Source: Pseudemcibacter sp038106445
GTDB taxonomy: Bacteria; Pseudomonadota; Alphaproteobacteria; Sphingomonadales; Emcibacteraceae
Direction of reading: 5' to 3'
Assembly (NCBI GenBank): GCA_038106445.1
Contig: JAYODU010000002.1
Coordinates: 248,001-312,000, forward strand
Length of the DNA: 64,000 bases
In this document: in pieces, positions 43,527 to 53,527 of the stretch
How the letters are laid out: every line of letters begins with the position of its first letter
Position numbering within the stretch: position 1 is the first letter of the stretch
Position numbers and translations under genes: made by a program
Notes under the pieces: generated by a model
Seen by the model: only the letters and a program-made list of their open reading frames with translations
What the model was told of the DNA's origin: nothing
The model's database searches: none

Positions 43527-44903
43527 CTAGAAATATTCAAGTCTTACAGAAAATAATTCTTCCACTTTTTTGATCATATCAGCACATGTAAAGACAATTA
43601 CAGTATCGCCGGCCTTAATTATTGTTCCGCCCTTTGGTACAACAATATTACCGTCCTGGATAACAGAACCGATAATAATGCCCGAGGGTAATTTTACTTC
43701 ACGAAGCGGCACCCCTACAAGTGGGGATGCCTCAACGGCAACAGCTTCTATTACTTCCGCTTCACCGCCAGCAAGGCTTTGCAGCGAACTTATACGTCCT
43801 CGTCGCATATGCTGAAGAATACTGGAGACGGTTGTCTGCCTCGGATCAACAAAAGCTTCAATACCTACGGATCCCGTTAATTCACCAAAAGTATGATCAT
43901 TGATCAGCGTAATTGCGCTTTTACATCCCATCTGTTTTGCTAGTAACGCAGAAAGAATATTTACCTTATCATCATTGGTAACAGAAATAATTGAATGAGT
44001 TCCTGAGATATTAGCTTCTTTCAATATTTCCATGTCAAGCGCATCACCATGCAAGACAACTGCCTTGGAAACCTTTTCGGCAATTTTTATCGCACGTTCC
44101 TGGTTTCTTTCAATAATTTTTATCTTGAACTTACTGTCACTTTCCACCAGCTGCTCGCTTAGAAACTCTCCTACGTTACCGCCACCGACAATTACAACGT
44201 TTTTCACTTCTTCTTCTTCATGACCAAATACTGTGAGCGCTCTGCTTACATGTGTTTTTTCCGATGCAATATAAATAAGGTCACCCACCAGCAATTGATC
44301 ATCACCCGATGGCACAATTAATTTACCGTTACGCAGTATGCCACATACCACGATATTTAAGTCAGGAAACAGTTCTGTTAGCTGCCGTAAAGGAGTATCG
44401 ACAACCGGGCAGTCTTCATCAAGTTTTGTACCAACCACCCAGATTTTATCATCAGCAAACCTTATCATATCTGTTGCGCCGGGTACCTGAAGCCTGTTAA
44501 TTGCGGCTTTTGCAACTTCAATTTCCGGCGAAATTATAACATCGATAGGCATATGATCGCGACTGAACAATGCACCCCATTTTGGATTAAGGTAATTTTG
44601 TGCTCTGATTCTCGCTATTTTTGTAGGAACATTAAATAGTGAATGTGCCACCTGACAGGCCACAATATTAACCTCATCAAACAATGTCACGGCAATAATC
44701 ATATCAGCATCTTCCGCCCCCGCACTTTCCAAAAGATCCGGATAGGATGCATATCCAACAAGAGCATGAACATCGAGCGAATTTCTAACTTTATTGATAA
44801 GTTCTTCAGAACGATCAATAACTGTCACATCATTTTGTTCATGAGCAAGATGGCGGGCTATATTAAATCCCACCTGTCCCGCACCACAGACTATCACTTT
44901 CAT
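43527..44903 (-). CDS. trkA: Trk potassium transporter regulatory subunit TrkA
   Basis: A 458-residue peripheral protein with two RCK units. Each starts with a Rossmann NAD motif: GAGQVGFNIARHLA at residues 6-19 and VVIVGGGNVGEFLSEQL near residue 235. TrkA-C domains follow each (around residues 145-220 and 370-458). It binds NAD(H)/ATP and gates TrkH. It lies directly downstream of ntrX (17 bases), a common alphaproteobacterial arrangement. Confidence 0.95.
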   Translation of the reverse strand: MKVIVCGAGQVGFNIARHLAHEQNDVTVIDRSEELINKVRNSLDVHALVGYASYPDLLESAGAEDADMIIAVTLFDEVNIVACQVAHSLFNVPTKIARIRAQNYLNPKWGALFSRDHMPIDVIISPEIEVAKAAINRLQVPGATDMIRFADDKIWVVGTKLDEDCPVVDTPLRQLTELFPDLNIVVCGILRNGKLIVPSGDDQLLVGDLIYIASEKTHVSRALTVFGHEEEEVKNVVIVGGGNVGEFLSEQLVESDSKFKIKIIERNQERAIKIAEKVSKAVVLHGDALDMEILKEANISGTHSIISVTNDDKVNILSALLAKQMGCKSAITLINDHTFGELTGSVGIEAFVDPRQTTVSSILQHMRRGRISSLQSLAGGEAEVIEAVAVEASPLVGVPLREVKLPSGIIIGSVIQDGNIVVPKGGTIIKAGDTVIVFTCADMIKKVEELFSVRLEYF

Positions 44904-44920
44904 TTGTAGTCCCTCTCGCC

Positions 44921-46300
44921 TTAATTTTTATCTGTTTTTTCAGGATTACTAATCCCTAGTCCTTTTAATTTTCGATGTAGCGCTGAACGCTCCATACCTA
45001 CAAATTCTGCAGTGCGGGAAATATTACCCTGAAAACGCTGTATTTGAACATTCAGATATTCACGCTCAAAAGTTTCCCTGGCTTCCCGAAGTGGCAGGGT
45101 CATTATTTCTGTGCTGGCACTTGGTCTAATTATTTCACTATCTGCTATAATATCGACCGGTAGCATGTCTATACTAATTGCTTCTTCTTCACCAGACAGT
45201 ATCAGCATTCGCTCTACAGTATTTTTTAACTGGCGGACATTTCCAGGCCAATCGTGAGCCTGTAATGCTGAAATTGCTTCATCATCAAAACTGCGCATCG
45301 GCCTTCCTGTTGCACTGGCGAAACTAGTCATCATCTGCTTGACTAACTGTGGTATGTCTTCGCGCCGTTGCGTAAGGGATGGAACCTGAATGGGGACAAC
45401 ATTTAAACGATGATATAAATCTTCGCGAAATCTGCCAGCATCAATTTCCTTACGCAGGTTTCGGCTAGTTGCACTTACAACACGCACATTCACCTGAACG
45501 CGCTGGTCACCCCCAACACGTTCAAAGGATTGATCAGTCAATATTCTAAGTATTTTAGCCTGTGTTGTCTGAGGCATATCAGCAACTTCATCAAAAAACA
45601 AAGTACCTCCATGCGCTTTTTCGAAAACCCCTGTTTTTATTACTTCACCGTTTTCCTCGACACCGAAAAGTTCACGTTCCATATTTTCCGGTGACATACT
45701 GGCCGCATTCACAACAATAAATGCACCATTCGCCCTTTTTGATTGGCTATGAATAAGGCGGGCGACCAGCTCTTTTCCGGTGCCCGATGCACCCGATATC
45801 AAAACACGGCTGCCACTTGGCGCTACTTTGCCAATTGTGTTGCGCACAAACGTAATTGCGGAAGACGTACCAGTTAAGTCGGACTCGTACCCTATCTTTT
45901 CCCTGAGTTCTAGATTTTCTCGTCTTAAACGGTCTACTTCAGTCGCACGTTCAACCAGAATAAGCAATTGTTCGGTTTCAAAAGGTTTGCTTATAAAATC
46001 ATAAGCTCCCCTCTTAATCGCTGTAACTGCAGTTTCAATATTACCATGACCACTGATAATAATTACAGGTAAGTCCTTGTGCTTCGATTTTACTTCTTGA
46101 AGTATTTCAAGCCCATCAAGCTTGCTTCCCTGTAGCCAGATATCCAGAATTAATAGTGACGGACGCCTCATATCTATTTCTGCAAGCGCACTATCGCTAT
46201 CACCGGCTACCCTTGTATCGTAGCCTTCATCACTTAATATGCCTGAAATTAGTTCTCTGATGTCTGCTTCATCATCAACAATTAATATGTCAAGTGCCAT
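44921..46300 (-). CDS. ntrX: NtrX-type response regulator (AAA+ family)
   Basis: A 459-residue response regulator: receiver domain (residues 1-120, phospho-acceptor D53 in LILDIWLQG), AAA+ domain (about 135-370; Walker A SGASGTGKE, Walker B FFDEVADMP) and a Fis-type HTH at the C-terminus (NISRTAEFVGMERSALHRKLKGLG). After ERELFG the sigma-54-contacting GAFTGA loop is missing (reads VEENGEVIKTGVFEKAHGG), unlike the NtrC protein encoded nearby, so it probably does not act as a classic sigma-54 activator. Its start overlaps the ntrY stop. Partner kinase is NtrY; the pair controls nitrogen, redox and envelope functions in relatives. Confidence 0.94.
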   Translation of the reverse strand: MALDILIVDDEADIRELISGILSDEGYDTRVAGDSDSALAEIDMRRPSLLILDIWLQGSKLDGLEILQEVKSKHKDLPVIIISGHGNIETAVTAIKRGAYDFISKPFETEQLLILVERATEVDRLRRENLELREKIGYESDLTGTSSAITFVRNTIGKVAPSGSRVLISGASGTGKELVARLIHSQSKRANGAFIVVNAASMSPENMERELFGVEENGEVIKTGVFEKAHGGTLFFDEVADMPQTTQAKILRILTDQSFERVGGDQRVQVNVRVVSATSRNLRKEIDAGRFREDLYHRLNVVPIQVPSLTQRREDIPQLVKQMMTSFASATGRPMRSFDDEAISALQAHDWPGNVRQLKNTVERMLILSGEEEAISIDMLPVDIIADSEIIRPSASTEIMTLPLREARETFEREYLNVQIQRFQGNISRTAEFVGMERSALHRKLKGLGISNPEKTDKN

Positions 46301-48554
46301 GCACAATCCTCAGCTTACTTTTGACATTCTCGGTATCAGTTAGCTCATCATCTTCGTCTTGAAAGGCTTTTGTTTTGTTGAATTTTAACGTTGCAGTTGC
46401 ACCAAGATCATCATTATTTTCCAAAACCAGTTCCCCCCCATGGTCCCTCATAATCTTATTCACGATCGCAAGCCCCAAACCCGTACCCTTGGATCTGGTT
46501 GTGACATATGGTTCAATCAGTCTGTCAATCATACCCTCAGGCATGCCTTTACCATTATCAGAAACGATGATGGAAACAGTTTCTTCATTTTCAAAAATAG
46601 AAATGGTTATTTTGCCATCATTTCGGTCTTCAAGTGCTTCTGCCGCATTTTTAATTATGTTGGTTAGAGCCTGACCTATCTGACCACCATCACATTCAAA
46701 TCTCACAGGTTTATCTGGAAAATCTGTTGAAATCTCCAGATTGCTATTGCCTGTATCCATCAGGAAAGTTGCCTGTTTTGCAATTTTCACCAAATCAACG
46801 GTTTGCATCACGGGACTCGGCATCCTTGCGAAAGATGAAAACTCGTCCACCATCTGGCGAAGGTCCCCAACCTGGCGGACTATTGTTTCAGTACATTGTG
46901 TGAATACTTCAGGATCAGATTTTATTTCTTTTAAATATTTTCGTTTCAGTCTTTCCGCAGAAAGTTGAATTGGTGTCAGTGGGTTTTTGATCTCATGGGC
47001 AATACGTCTTGCCACATCAGCCCAAGCTGCCGTTCTTTCTGCAGCAACCTGCTCCGTAATATCATCAAAACTGATGACAAACCCTTCTGCCCGCTTTCCT
47101 CTCAGCTCGGCTGTTATCCTAACAAGCAGATTTAATGTCACATCATTACGGTTAATTACGATCTGCGTTTCAACACCGTGATTTTTTAATTTTAGTATCT
47201 TTTCGAACAGTGCTTCAACTTCGGGCATTACATCAACAATATTTAACCCCTTAAGGTCTTCTTCTGATTTATTCAGCATGACTGAGGCAGACCTGTTTGC
47301 AAGCGTAATATTACCTTTTGGATCAAGTCCCATTATTCCCGGTGACACACCAGAAAGAACAGTTTCTGTGAACCTGCGGCGTTCATCAAGCATTCGGTTA
47401 GCAGATAAAATATCTTTTTGTTGTTTTTGAAGTTGCCATGTCATTGTGTTGAAAGCTTTGGTAAGACCGCCCAGATCATCATACCCTTCACGGATTGGTG
47501 CCCGTGCTGAAAAGTCCCCTTTACCAACTCTATCCGTTGCTCCCACCAGCGCATTAATAGGCTTCATCAGCTTGTTCGCCAGGCCGAAACCCAGCCACGC
47601 CGAAAAGAACAGCATTATCAGTGCAATAAACAGAAATGATATATTAAATAGCAGCCTGTATTCAGATAATTCTGACTGTGATTTCTCAAAATCGTCTTTT
47701 GCCTCCAGGGTTCGTCTGACCAGAGCCAAAGCATTTGCGTCAATCAAACGGCTAATGTAAAGATACTGATCCAGAAATGCATCCAGCCTTATAATAACCC
47801 TGATCTGCCCGTCATTCAGCCGTGCCGGGAAAAATTTAACGCCACCTTCTGCTGCTGCATCGATGATGTCCTTATTTAATCGATCGTCAAATACGCTATA
47901 TGTTGCGCTTGCACGTGACGTGACCACACCTTCCCGATTTAAAATAATAGCCTCAGATAGGCCAAGGTTACGCGCCTGAATACTTAATGCCTGATCAAGA
48001 AGTTCCGGTTGCTGGGAAAATAAAAATGCCTGCCTGTTCAGATCATTTGCCATACCAAGAGCATCAGCACGAATAATTCGCTGATGTTCCTCTGCATAGG
48101 TCCTTGCAACACTCTCCGAACTATCAAGGACAGTTTGCACTTTTTCACTGAACCAGGACTGTAGTCCAAATTCAAAAAACAACACCGAAAATACAGCCAT
48201 AATAATCGTCGGGATAATGGCAATTACGCTGAATAATGTGATAATTCGCCTATGCAGTCTTGTTGCAGCAGCTGCACCCTTTCGCCCCTTACTCCAAAGT
48301 TCAATAACCTGCCGCACAACAAGTGTTACAAGCAGCAGAAGTAACACAGTGATTGAGGTTACAAAAATATAAAGATTATCCGGTGTGGGTGAAAGTGGTT
48401 CCGCGCTCGTAAAAAGAACATACGCAACAGTACCACAGGCAACCAAACCAAGCAGCAGGATATAAGCCGCTTTATTTTCCAGTTCAAACTTCCGGGCCCA
48501 GAGTCTTAGCTTGCTCCAGGTACGGGATTTTTTCTTTAACGCATGGTCACTCAT
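46290..48554 (-). CDS. ntrY: NtrY-type membrane sensor histidine kinase
   Basis: A 754-residue kinase. N-terminal hydrophobic segments (about residues 25-125), a long periplasmic sensor region, another membrane segment near residue 300, a HAMP domain (KLMKPINALVGATDRVGKGDFSARAPIREGYDDLG region), a PAS domain (GLDPKGNITLANRSA), a dimerization helix with the phospho-histidine in RRIAHEIKNPLTPIQ, and an ATPase domain (DNGKGMPEG, GTGLGLAIV). I start at 48554 (CAGG seven bases upstream) although an ATG ten codons earlier is possible. It phosphorylates NtrX. Confidence 0.94.
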   Translation of the reverse strand: MSDHALKKKSRTWSKLRLWARKFELENKAAYILLLGLVACGTVAYVLFTSAEPLSPTPDNLYIFVTSITVLLLLLVTLVVRQVIELWSKGRKGAAAATRLHRRIITLFSVIAIIPTIIMAVFSVLFFEFGLQSWFSEKVQTVLDSSESVARTYAEEHQRIIRADALGMANDLNRQAFLFSQQPELLDQALSIQARNLGLSEAIILNREGVVTSRASATYSVFDDRLNKDIIDAAAEGGVKFFPARLNDGQIRVIIRLDAFLDQYLYISRLIDANALALVRRTLEAKDDFEKSQSELSEYRLLFNISFLFIALIMLFFSAWLGFGLANKLMKPINALVGATDRVGKGDFSARAPIREGYDDLGGLTKAFNTMTWQLQKQQKDILSANRMLDERRRFTETVLSGVSPGIMGLDPKGNITLANRSASVMLNKSEEDLKGLNIVDVMPEVEALFEKILKLKNHGVETQIVINRNDVTLNLLVRITAELRGKRAEGFVISFDDITEQVAAERTAAWADVARRIAHEIKNPLTPIQLSAERLKRKYLKEIKSDPEVFTQCTETIVRQVGDLRQMVDEFSSFARMPSPVMQTVDLVKIAKQATFLMDTGNSNLEISTDFPDKPVRFECDGGQIGQALTNIIKNAAEALEDRNDGKITISIFENEETVSIIVSDNGKGMPEGMIDRLIEPYVTTRSKGTGLGLAIVNKIMRDHGGELVLENNDDLGATATLKFNKTKAFQDEDDELTDTENVKSKLRIVHGT

Positions 48555-48631
48555 ATCAAACCTGAGATTATCATGTTGTTGCATTAATGCAACATTTTAG
48601 CATGATTCTGAAAAATACCTAACAAAATAAT

Positions 48632-50095
48632 CTAGTAGCGATCCTTAACTATCGGAATTTGAAGCTCTTTTATCTTTTTTCTTAACGTATTGCGGTTAAG
48701 CCCTAAAAGTTCAGCAGCTTTAATCTGATTTCCCCTTGTTGCTTTTAGTGACAATTGGATGAGGGGTATTTCCAATTCACTTAATATCCTTGCATACAAC
48801 CCATTTGGTGGTAGTTCTTCATCCGGATGGGCATCAAAATATTTTTTTAAGTGACGGAAGATAGATTGCTGCAGCGTTTCAGTCTCATAGATATTTATCT
48901 GATTTGAGGTTGCAGGTTCCCCGTATTCTGCATCAGTCGCCATTTCCGCAATTACATTATTAACACCAATAATATCTTCTGTATAAAGAGCTGCCAGCCG
49001 CTGCACCAGGTTTTCCAGTTCACGAATATTGCCCGGCCAATCGCTTTTCTTTAACTGGTTCAGTGCTTTATTATCCATTATTTTCGGCGGTTGATTATGT
49101 TCTTCAGCAAAATTGTTAAAAAAGTGCCGAACCAGATCAGGAATATCGTCTTTGCGATCACGAAGCGGCGGCAGATTAATTGGTACTACGTTCAACCGGT
49201 AGAACAGATCTTCACGAAACAGGCCTTGTGCAATCAATGTTTTTAAATTTCTGTGTGTTGCAGCAATAATGCGAACATCCACTTTTAAAAGGTGGGTACT
49301 GCCGACGGACGTATATTCACCTTCCTGCAATACCCGGAGAAGACGGGTCTGTGCTTCCATAGGCATATCACCGATTTCATCCAAAAATAATGTGCCCCCT
49401 TTTGCCTGTTCAAAGCGACCGATATTTCTGGATACTGCCCCTGTAAAAGCCCCCTTTTCATGGCCAAACAATTCACTTTCGATCAGATCCTTCGGAATGG
49501 CTGCCATGTTGATGGCAACAAACGGTGCATGCCTTCTTTTTCCAAAATCATGAAGTGCCTTGGCAATCAGTTCCTTTCCTGTACCTGTTTCACCCGTGAT
49601 CATAACGGTTAGGTCGTTATTCATGAGCCGCGCCATAACCCTGTAAACATCCTGCATGGCTGGTGACCGGCCAATAAGTGGCATTCCTTCCTCATCATCC
49701 ATTACCCGTTTAAGGCCGGATTTCAATTTTGGCGACAGACCTTTCAGAATAACGGCTTTAAGTTCATCAAGATCGAAAGGCTTTGGTAAATATTCATATG
49801 CTCCGCGTTCCGCAGCCTTTACGGCTGTCATTAAAGTATTTTGTGCACTCATAACAATGACGGGCAAATCCGGCCTGATTTTTTTAATCCGCATCAGCAT
49901 ATCAAGACCGTTTTCATCCGGCATCATCACATCCGTGATAACGATATCTCCTTCGCCATCCGCAACCCATCGCCATAATGTTGCAGCATTGCTTGCAAGA
50001 CGCACATCGTACCCTTCCTGGCCGAGCGCACGTGAAAGAACAGTACGGATTGCTTTGTCATCGTCAGCAATCAAAATGGTTTTTAATTCTGTCAT
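48632..50095 (-). CDS. ntrC: Nitrogen regulation response regulator NtrC
   Basis: A 487-residue sigma-54 activator: receiver domain with phospho-acceptor D55 (IVITDVMMPD), AAA+ domain with Walker A TGETGTGKELIAK, the intact GAFTGA loop (HEKGAFTGAVSRN) and Walker B LFLDEIGDMP, and a C-terminal Fis-type HTH (NQIKAAELLGLNRNTLRKKIKEL). Under nitrogen limitation it is phosphorylated by NtrB and activates nitrogen-assimilation genes. Its ATG overlaps the ntrB stop by four bases. Confidence 0.96.
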   Translation of the reverse strand: MTELKTILIADDDKAIRTVLSRALGQEGYDVRLASNAATLWRWVADGEGDIVITDVMMPDENGLDMLMRIKKIRPDLPVIVMSAQNTLMTAVKAAERGAYEYLPKPFDLDELKAVILKGLSPKLKSGLKRVMDDEEGMPLIGRSPAMQDVYRVMARLMNNDLTVMITGETGTGKELIAKALHDFGKRRHAPFVAINMAAIPKDLIESELFGHEKGAFTGAVSRNIGRFEQAKGGTLFLDEIGDMPMEAQTRLLRVLQEGEYTSVGSTHLLKVDVRIIAATHRNLKTLIAQGLFREDLFYRLNVVPINLPPLRDRKDDIPDLVRHFFNNFAEEHNQPPKIMDNKALNQLKKSDWPGNIRELENLVQRLAALYTEDIIGVNNVIAEMATDAEYGEPATSNQINIYETETLQQSIFRHLKKYFDAHPDEELPPNGLYARILSELEIPLIQLSLKATRGNQIKAAELLGLNRNTLRKKIKELQIPIVKDRY

Positions 50096-51219
50096 TTGTC
50101 ATGTCCTTGCCTTGATACTCTAGGCAGTAATATTCTGAAGATTGTTTTTCCCAACTCGCTTTCACATTCAATTAAACCGCCATGATCAGCAATTATTTTT
50201 GCAACTAGCGAAAGCCCTAACCCGGTGCCACCGTTTTTTGTTGTTACAAAAGGATCAAAAATATCGGATTTTATTTCGTCAGGTATGCCTGATCCGTTAT
50301 CAATGATGCAAATTTCAAGCGGTAAATCGAGTATTTCATTTTTATTCGGAGCAGCAATCCGCACGCCCTGCCGGTAGGATGTTGTGACAGAAACATGTCC
50401 CCCTTTTAAGGGCACTGCTTCGCATGCATTTTTGATAAGATTCAGAAATACCTGAATGAGGGCGTTTTTATCACCTATCGTTTTGGGTAAGGATGGATCA
50501 TAAAGTTCAACAAAATGAACATGTTTTCCAAAACCGTTTTTTGCAAGTTTTATAACATGTTCAAGAATTGCGTGAATATTCAGTTCTTTTTTATCTATCA
50601 CCCTGTGATCGGTGAATACTTCCATACGATCTACCAGATTACATATTCTATCAACTTCTTCACAGATAAGATCCGTAAAGGTTTTATCATCTCCATCTAC
50701 TGCTTTTGATAAAATCTGTGCTGATCCCTTGATCCCTGAGAGCGGATTTTTTATTTCATGTGCCAGCATCGCAGCCATCCCGGAAACAGACCTCGTTGCG
50801 TTTCTGGATGTTTTCTGAAGGTTTATTTTCTGTGCAATTGTTCTTTGTTGTAACTGTATAAGCAGGGAGCCGTCATCCAGCGTATCCGGATCTCCGGATA
50901 ATTTGGATACATGAAAATCTATTTTAAGATCGCCGATCTTGGGATTTCCAATATTCACATCATATTCTGAAATAACCGCATTTTTCATTCTCGCCTGATC
51001 TATAAGCGACATTAAGGGGCTGTCATAAGCAACAATGTCCTGAATTTTTTTTCTGCGCAGGATTGGAAAACTAATACCGATCAACTGTTCCGCAGCAACA
51101 TTGGCAAAAGTAAAATTATTTTCCCCATCTATTGTCAGGATAGCGTCCGCAAGACTGTTTAATATGATTTCAAACTGATCCGGTGCAGGTTTACCAACAA
51201 TTTCATTGGTTGCACCCAT
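50092..51219 (-). CDS. ntrB: Nitrogen regulation sensor kinase NtrB
   Basis: A 375-residue soluble kinase: an N-terminal PAS domain (residues 15-120), the histidine box MLAHEIKNPLSGIKGSAQIL, and an ATPase domain with NLIKNACEAVP, IIDNGSGIPDE and GGTGLGLSLVAKI. It is controlled by PII signalling and phosphorylates NtrC. It starts two bases after the dusB stop, continuing the usual dusB-ntrB-ntrC order. Confidence 0.96.
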   Translation of the reverse strand: MGATNEIVGKPAPDQFEIILNSLADAILTIDGENNFTFANVAAEQLIGISFPILRRKKIQDIVAYDSPLMSLIDQARMKNAVISEYDVNIGNPKIGDLKIDFHVSKLSGDPDTLDDGSLLIQLQQRTIAQKINLQKTSRNATRSVSGMAAMLAHEIKNPLSGIKGSAQILSKAVDGDDKTFTDLICEEVDRICNLVDRMEVFTDHRVIDKKELNIHAILEHVIKLAKNGFGKHVHFVELYDPSLPKTIGDKNALIQVFLNLIKNACEAVPLKGGHVSVTTSYRQGVRIAAPNKNEILDLPLEICIIDNGSGIPDEIKSDIFDPFVTTKNGGTGLGLSLVAKIIADHGGLIECESELGKTIFRILLPRVSRQGHDK

Positions 51220-51221
51220 AT

Positions 51222-52223
51222 CTAGGCGGCGCGTCCGGTAAGAAGTGGTTCAAAGAAAGCATCAATCGTATCCAAAACCTCTTTTGTATCCGTCATCAGG
51301 TTTACTTTTTGCCTGAATGCAGCGCTGTCGTGTAAGCCTTTTGTGTACCAGCTAATATGTTTTCTGGCGATTTTTTTACCTGCGTCTTCACCGTAATGAT
51401 CCAACATTGCAAGATAATGTTCGACCATAATATTTTTGATGCTGTGCAAATCCGGTTCGGGCAATTTTTCGCCTGTTTTAAGATAATGGATTACCTGTGA
51501 TAAAAACCACGGTCTTCCATATGAACCACGGCCGATCATAATACCGTCAGCCCGTGATTGTTTAAGTGCGTCAGATGCATTTTCAAATGTCACAATATCA
51601 CCATTGGCAATCACCGGCAGCGATACTGCTTCCTTCACCTTGCTAATAAATTTCCAGTCGGATACGCCCTTATACATCTGGTTACGGGTACGGCCATGAA
51701 CGGTGACCATTTTTATCCCTTCGCCTTCGGCTATTTTAGCAAGTTCGGGTGCATTACGGTTGGATATATCCCATCCGGTTCTCATTTTTAACGTAACAGG
51801 AATGCTAACCGCTTTTACGGTTGCGGTGATAATTTTTTTAGCTTCTTCTAGATCCTGCATTAATGCCGACCCAGCATAACCATTCACAATCTTTTTAGCC
51901 GGGCATCCCATATTGATATCTATAATCTGTGCGCCCTTCTCTTCGTTCATTCTGGCTGCTTCCGCCATCATTTCAGGATCACATCCGGCAAGCTGAACGG
52001 ACATAAGATATTCATCGCTTTCGGCTTCAGCCATTTTATGGGTGCGTTTATGATCCCTGATCATAGCCTGGCTTGCAATCATTTCGGACGTCACAAGCCC
52101 TGCTCCAAAACGCTTCACAAGCCTTCTGAATGGTAAATCCGTGACACCGGCCATAGGACATAATAAAACGGGGTCTTCTATGGTCACCGGGCCAAGTTTT
52201 ATCGGTTTAAGTTCAAAATTCAT
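51222..52223 (-). CDS. dusB: tRNA-dihydrouridine synthase DusB
   Basis: A 333-residue FMN-dependent enzyme. CPMAGVTDLPFRRL, the catalytic cysteine in INMGCPAKKIVNGYAGSALM, the FMN-phosphate region VTVHGRTRNQMYKG and GIMIGRGSYGRPW are DusB hallmarks. I start at the ATG at 52223; a TTG eight codons upstream is open but less likely. It reduces uridine in the tRNA D-loop. It is divergent from ispDF and heads the ntr operon, as in many alphaproteobacteria. Confidence 0.95.
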   Translation of the reverse strand: MNFELKPIKLGPVTIEDPVLLCPMAGVTDLPFRRLVKRFGAGLVTSEMIASQAMIRDHKRTHKMAEAESDEYLMSVQLAGCDPEMMAEAARMNEEKGAQIIDINMGCPAKKIVNGYAGSALMQDLEEAKKIITATVKAVSIPVTLKMRTGWDISNRNAPELAKIAEGEGIKMVTVHGRTRNQMYKGVSDWKFISKVKEAVSLPVIANGDIVTFENASDALKQSRADGIMIGRGSYGRPWFLSQVIHYLKTGEKLPEPDLHSIKNIMVEHYLAMLDHYGEDAGKKIARKHISWYTKGLHDSAAFRQKVNLMTDTKEVLDTIDAFFEPLLTGRAA

Positions 52224-52367
52224 GATTAAAAAATAAGCAACTTTCAAATATGTCTAAAAATTAATCAAATTGGGCGGCAATATAACGCAAATATATCCAA
52301 AGGTCAAAGCCCAAAAAGTTGCAGTTTATTGACGACAATTATCTTCAAAAATGATAGCGTCCATTCC

Positions 52368-53525
52368 ATGACAATAAAAAATGCAGCCATCATTGTCGCC
52401 GCGGGTCGCGGCCAGCGTGTAGGCGGGGAAATACCAAAGCAATATCTTGAAATAAATGGCGTTCCGGTACTGCGCCGTACAATTGATGTATTGTTAAACA
52501 GTAAAAACATTGATTATATTCAGGTTGTTATTCATCCTGACGATCAGAATTTATATGATAATGCGATAAATGGTTTAAATTTGCCACATGCCGTGACGGG
52601 GGGCAAAACACGGCAGCAATCAGTGTTTAACGGCCTTCTGGCGGTTCAGGACATAAATCCCAAAAATATTTTCATTCATGATGCTGCACGGCCTTTTGTT
52701 ACTGAAAAGCTGATTGATGAGCTTGCCAGAAATGTTGAAAAATCGGGCGCAGTTATTCCGGCACTAAAAGTATCAGATACTATTAAATATATGACGGATG
52801 ACTATATCAACAATACAATTGACCGTAATTACCTTTACCGAGCACAGACGCCGCAGGTATTTGATTATAAAACAATTTTAAGAGCTCATGAGGCTTCAAA
52901 AGATCGTGAACTGACAGACGATAGTGCGATCGCTGAGCATAATGGTATAAAAGTAAGTATGATATTGGGATCTGAAGATAACTTCAAGATAACAACAGAA
53001 GAAGATTTAAGAAAAGCTGAAATGATGACCGGAAAAAATTATACTGATGTGAGAATTGGGTATGGCATCGACGTCCATGCGTTCGAAGAAGGTGATGCCG
53101 TCATACTTGGTGGCATAAAAATTCCCCATAGTAAAAAACTTAAAGGACATTCGGATGCTGATGTGGCACTACACGCCATTACCGATGCTATTCTTGGGGC
53201 GATGGCTATGGGGGATATTGGAGAACACTTCCCCCCAAGTGACGACAAGTGGAAAGGGGCCAGTTCGGATATATTTTTAAAGCACGCAGCTAAGCTTGTT
53301 TATGAAGCGGATGGGGTGATTGCAAATATTGATCTGACCATCATTTGTGAAGCGCCCAAAATAGGCCCTCACCGTGATTTGATCCGCGACAGGATTTCTG
53401 AAATAATCGATCTTGATATTGCCCGTGTCAGTGTAAAAGCAACAACTACCGAAAAACTTGGCTTTACGGGTAAAGGCGAAGGCATTATGGCACAGGCCCT
53501 AGCAACAGTCAGATTACCGGAGTAA
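52368..53525 (+). CDS. ispDF: Bifunctional IspD/IspF of the MEP isoprenoid pathway
   Basis: A 385-residue fusion. Residues 1-225 are IspD (IVAAGRGQRVGGEIPKQYLEI, DAARPFVTEKL, RAQTPQVFDY), residues 228-385 IspF (GYGIDVHAFEEGDAVILGG, HSDADVALHAITDAILGAMAMGDIG, ATTTEKLGFTGKGEG), with zinc ligands in DVH and the later His. IspD makes CDP-methylerythritol and IspF cyclises the phosphorylated product. The fused form is frequent in Alphaproteobacteria. The start ATG at 52368 matches the family; an upstream frame adds 13 residues. Three further genes follow closely. Confidence 0.96.
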   Translation: MTIKNAAIIVAAGRGQRVGGEIPKQYLEINGVPVLRRTIDVLLNSKNIDYIQVVIHPDDQNLYDNAINGLNLPHAVTGGKTRQQSVFNGLLAVQDINPKNIFIHDAARPFVTEKLIDELARNVEKSGAVIPALKVSDTIKYMTDDYINNTIDRNYLYRAQTPQVFDYKTILRAHEASKDRELTDDSAIAEHNGIKVSMILGSEDNFKITTEEDLRKAEMMTGKNYTDVRIGYGIDVHAFEEGDAVILGGIKIPHSKKLKGHSDADVALHAITDAILGAMAMGDIGEHFPPSDDKWKGASSDIFLKHAAKLVYEADGVIANIDLTIICEAPKIGPHRDLIRDRISEIIDLDIARVSVKATTTEKLGFTGKGEGIMAQALATVRLPE

Positions 53526-53527
53526 AA

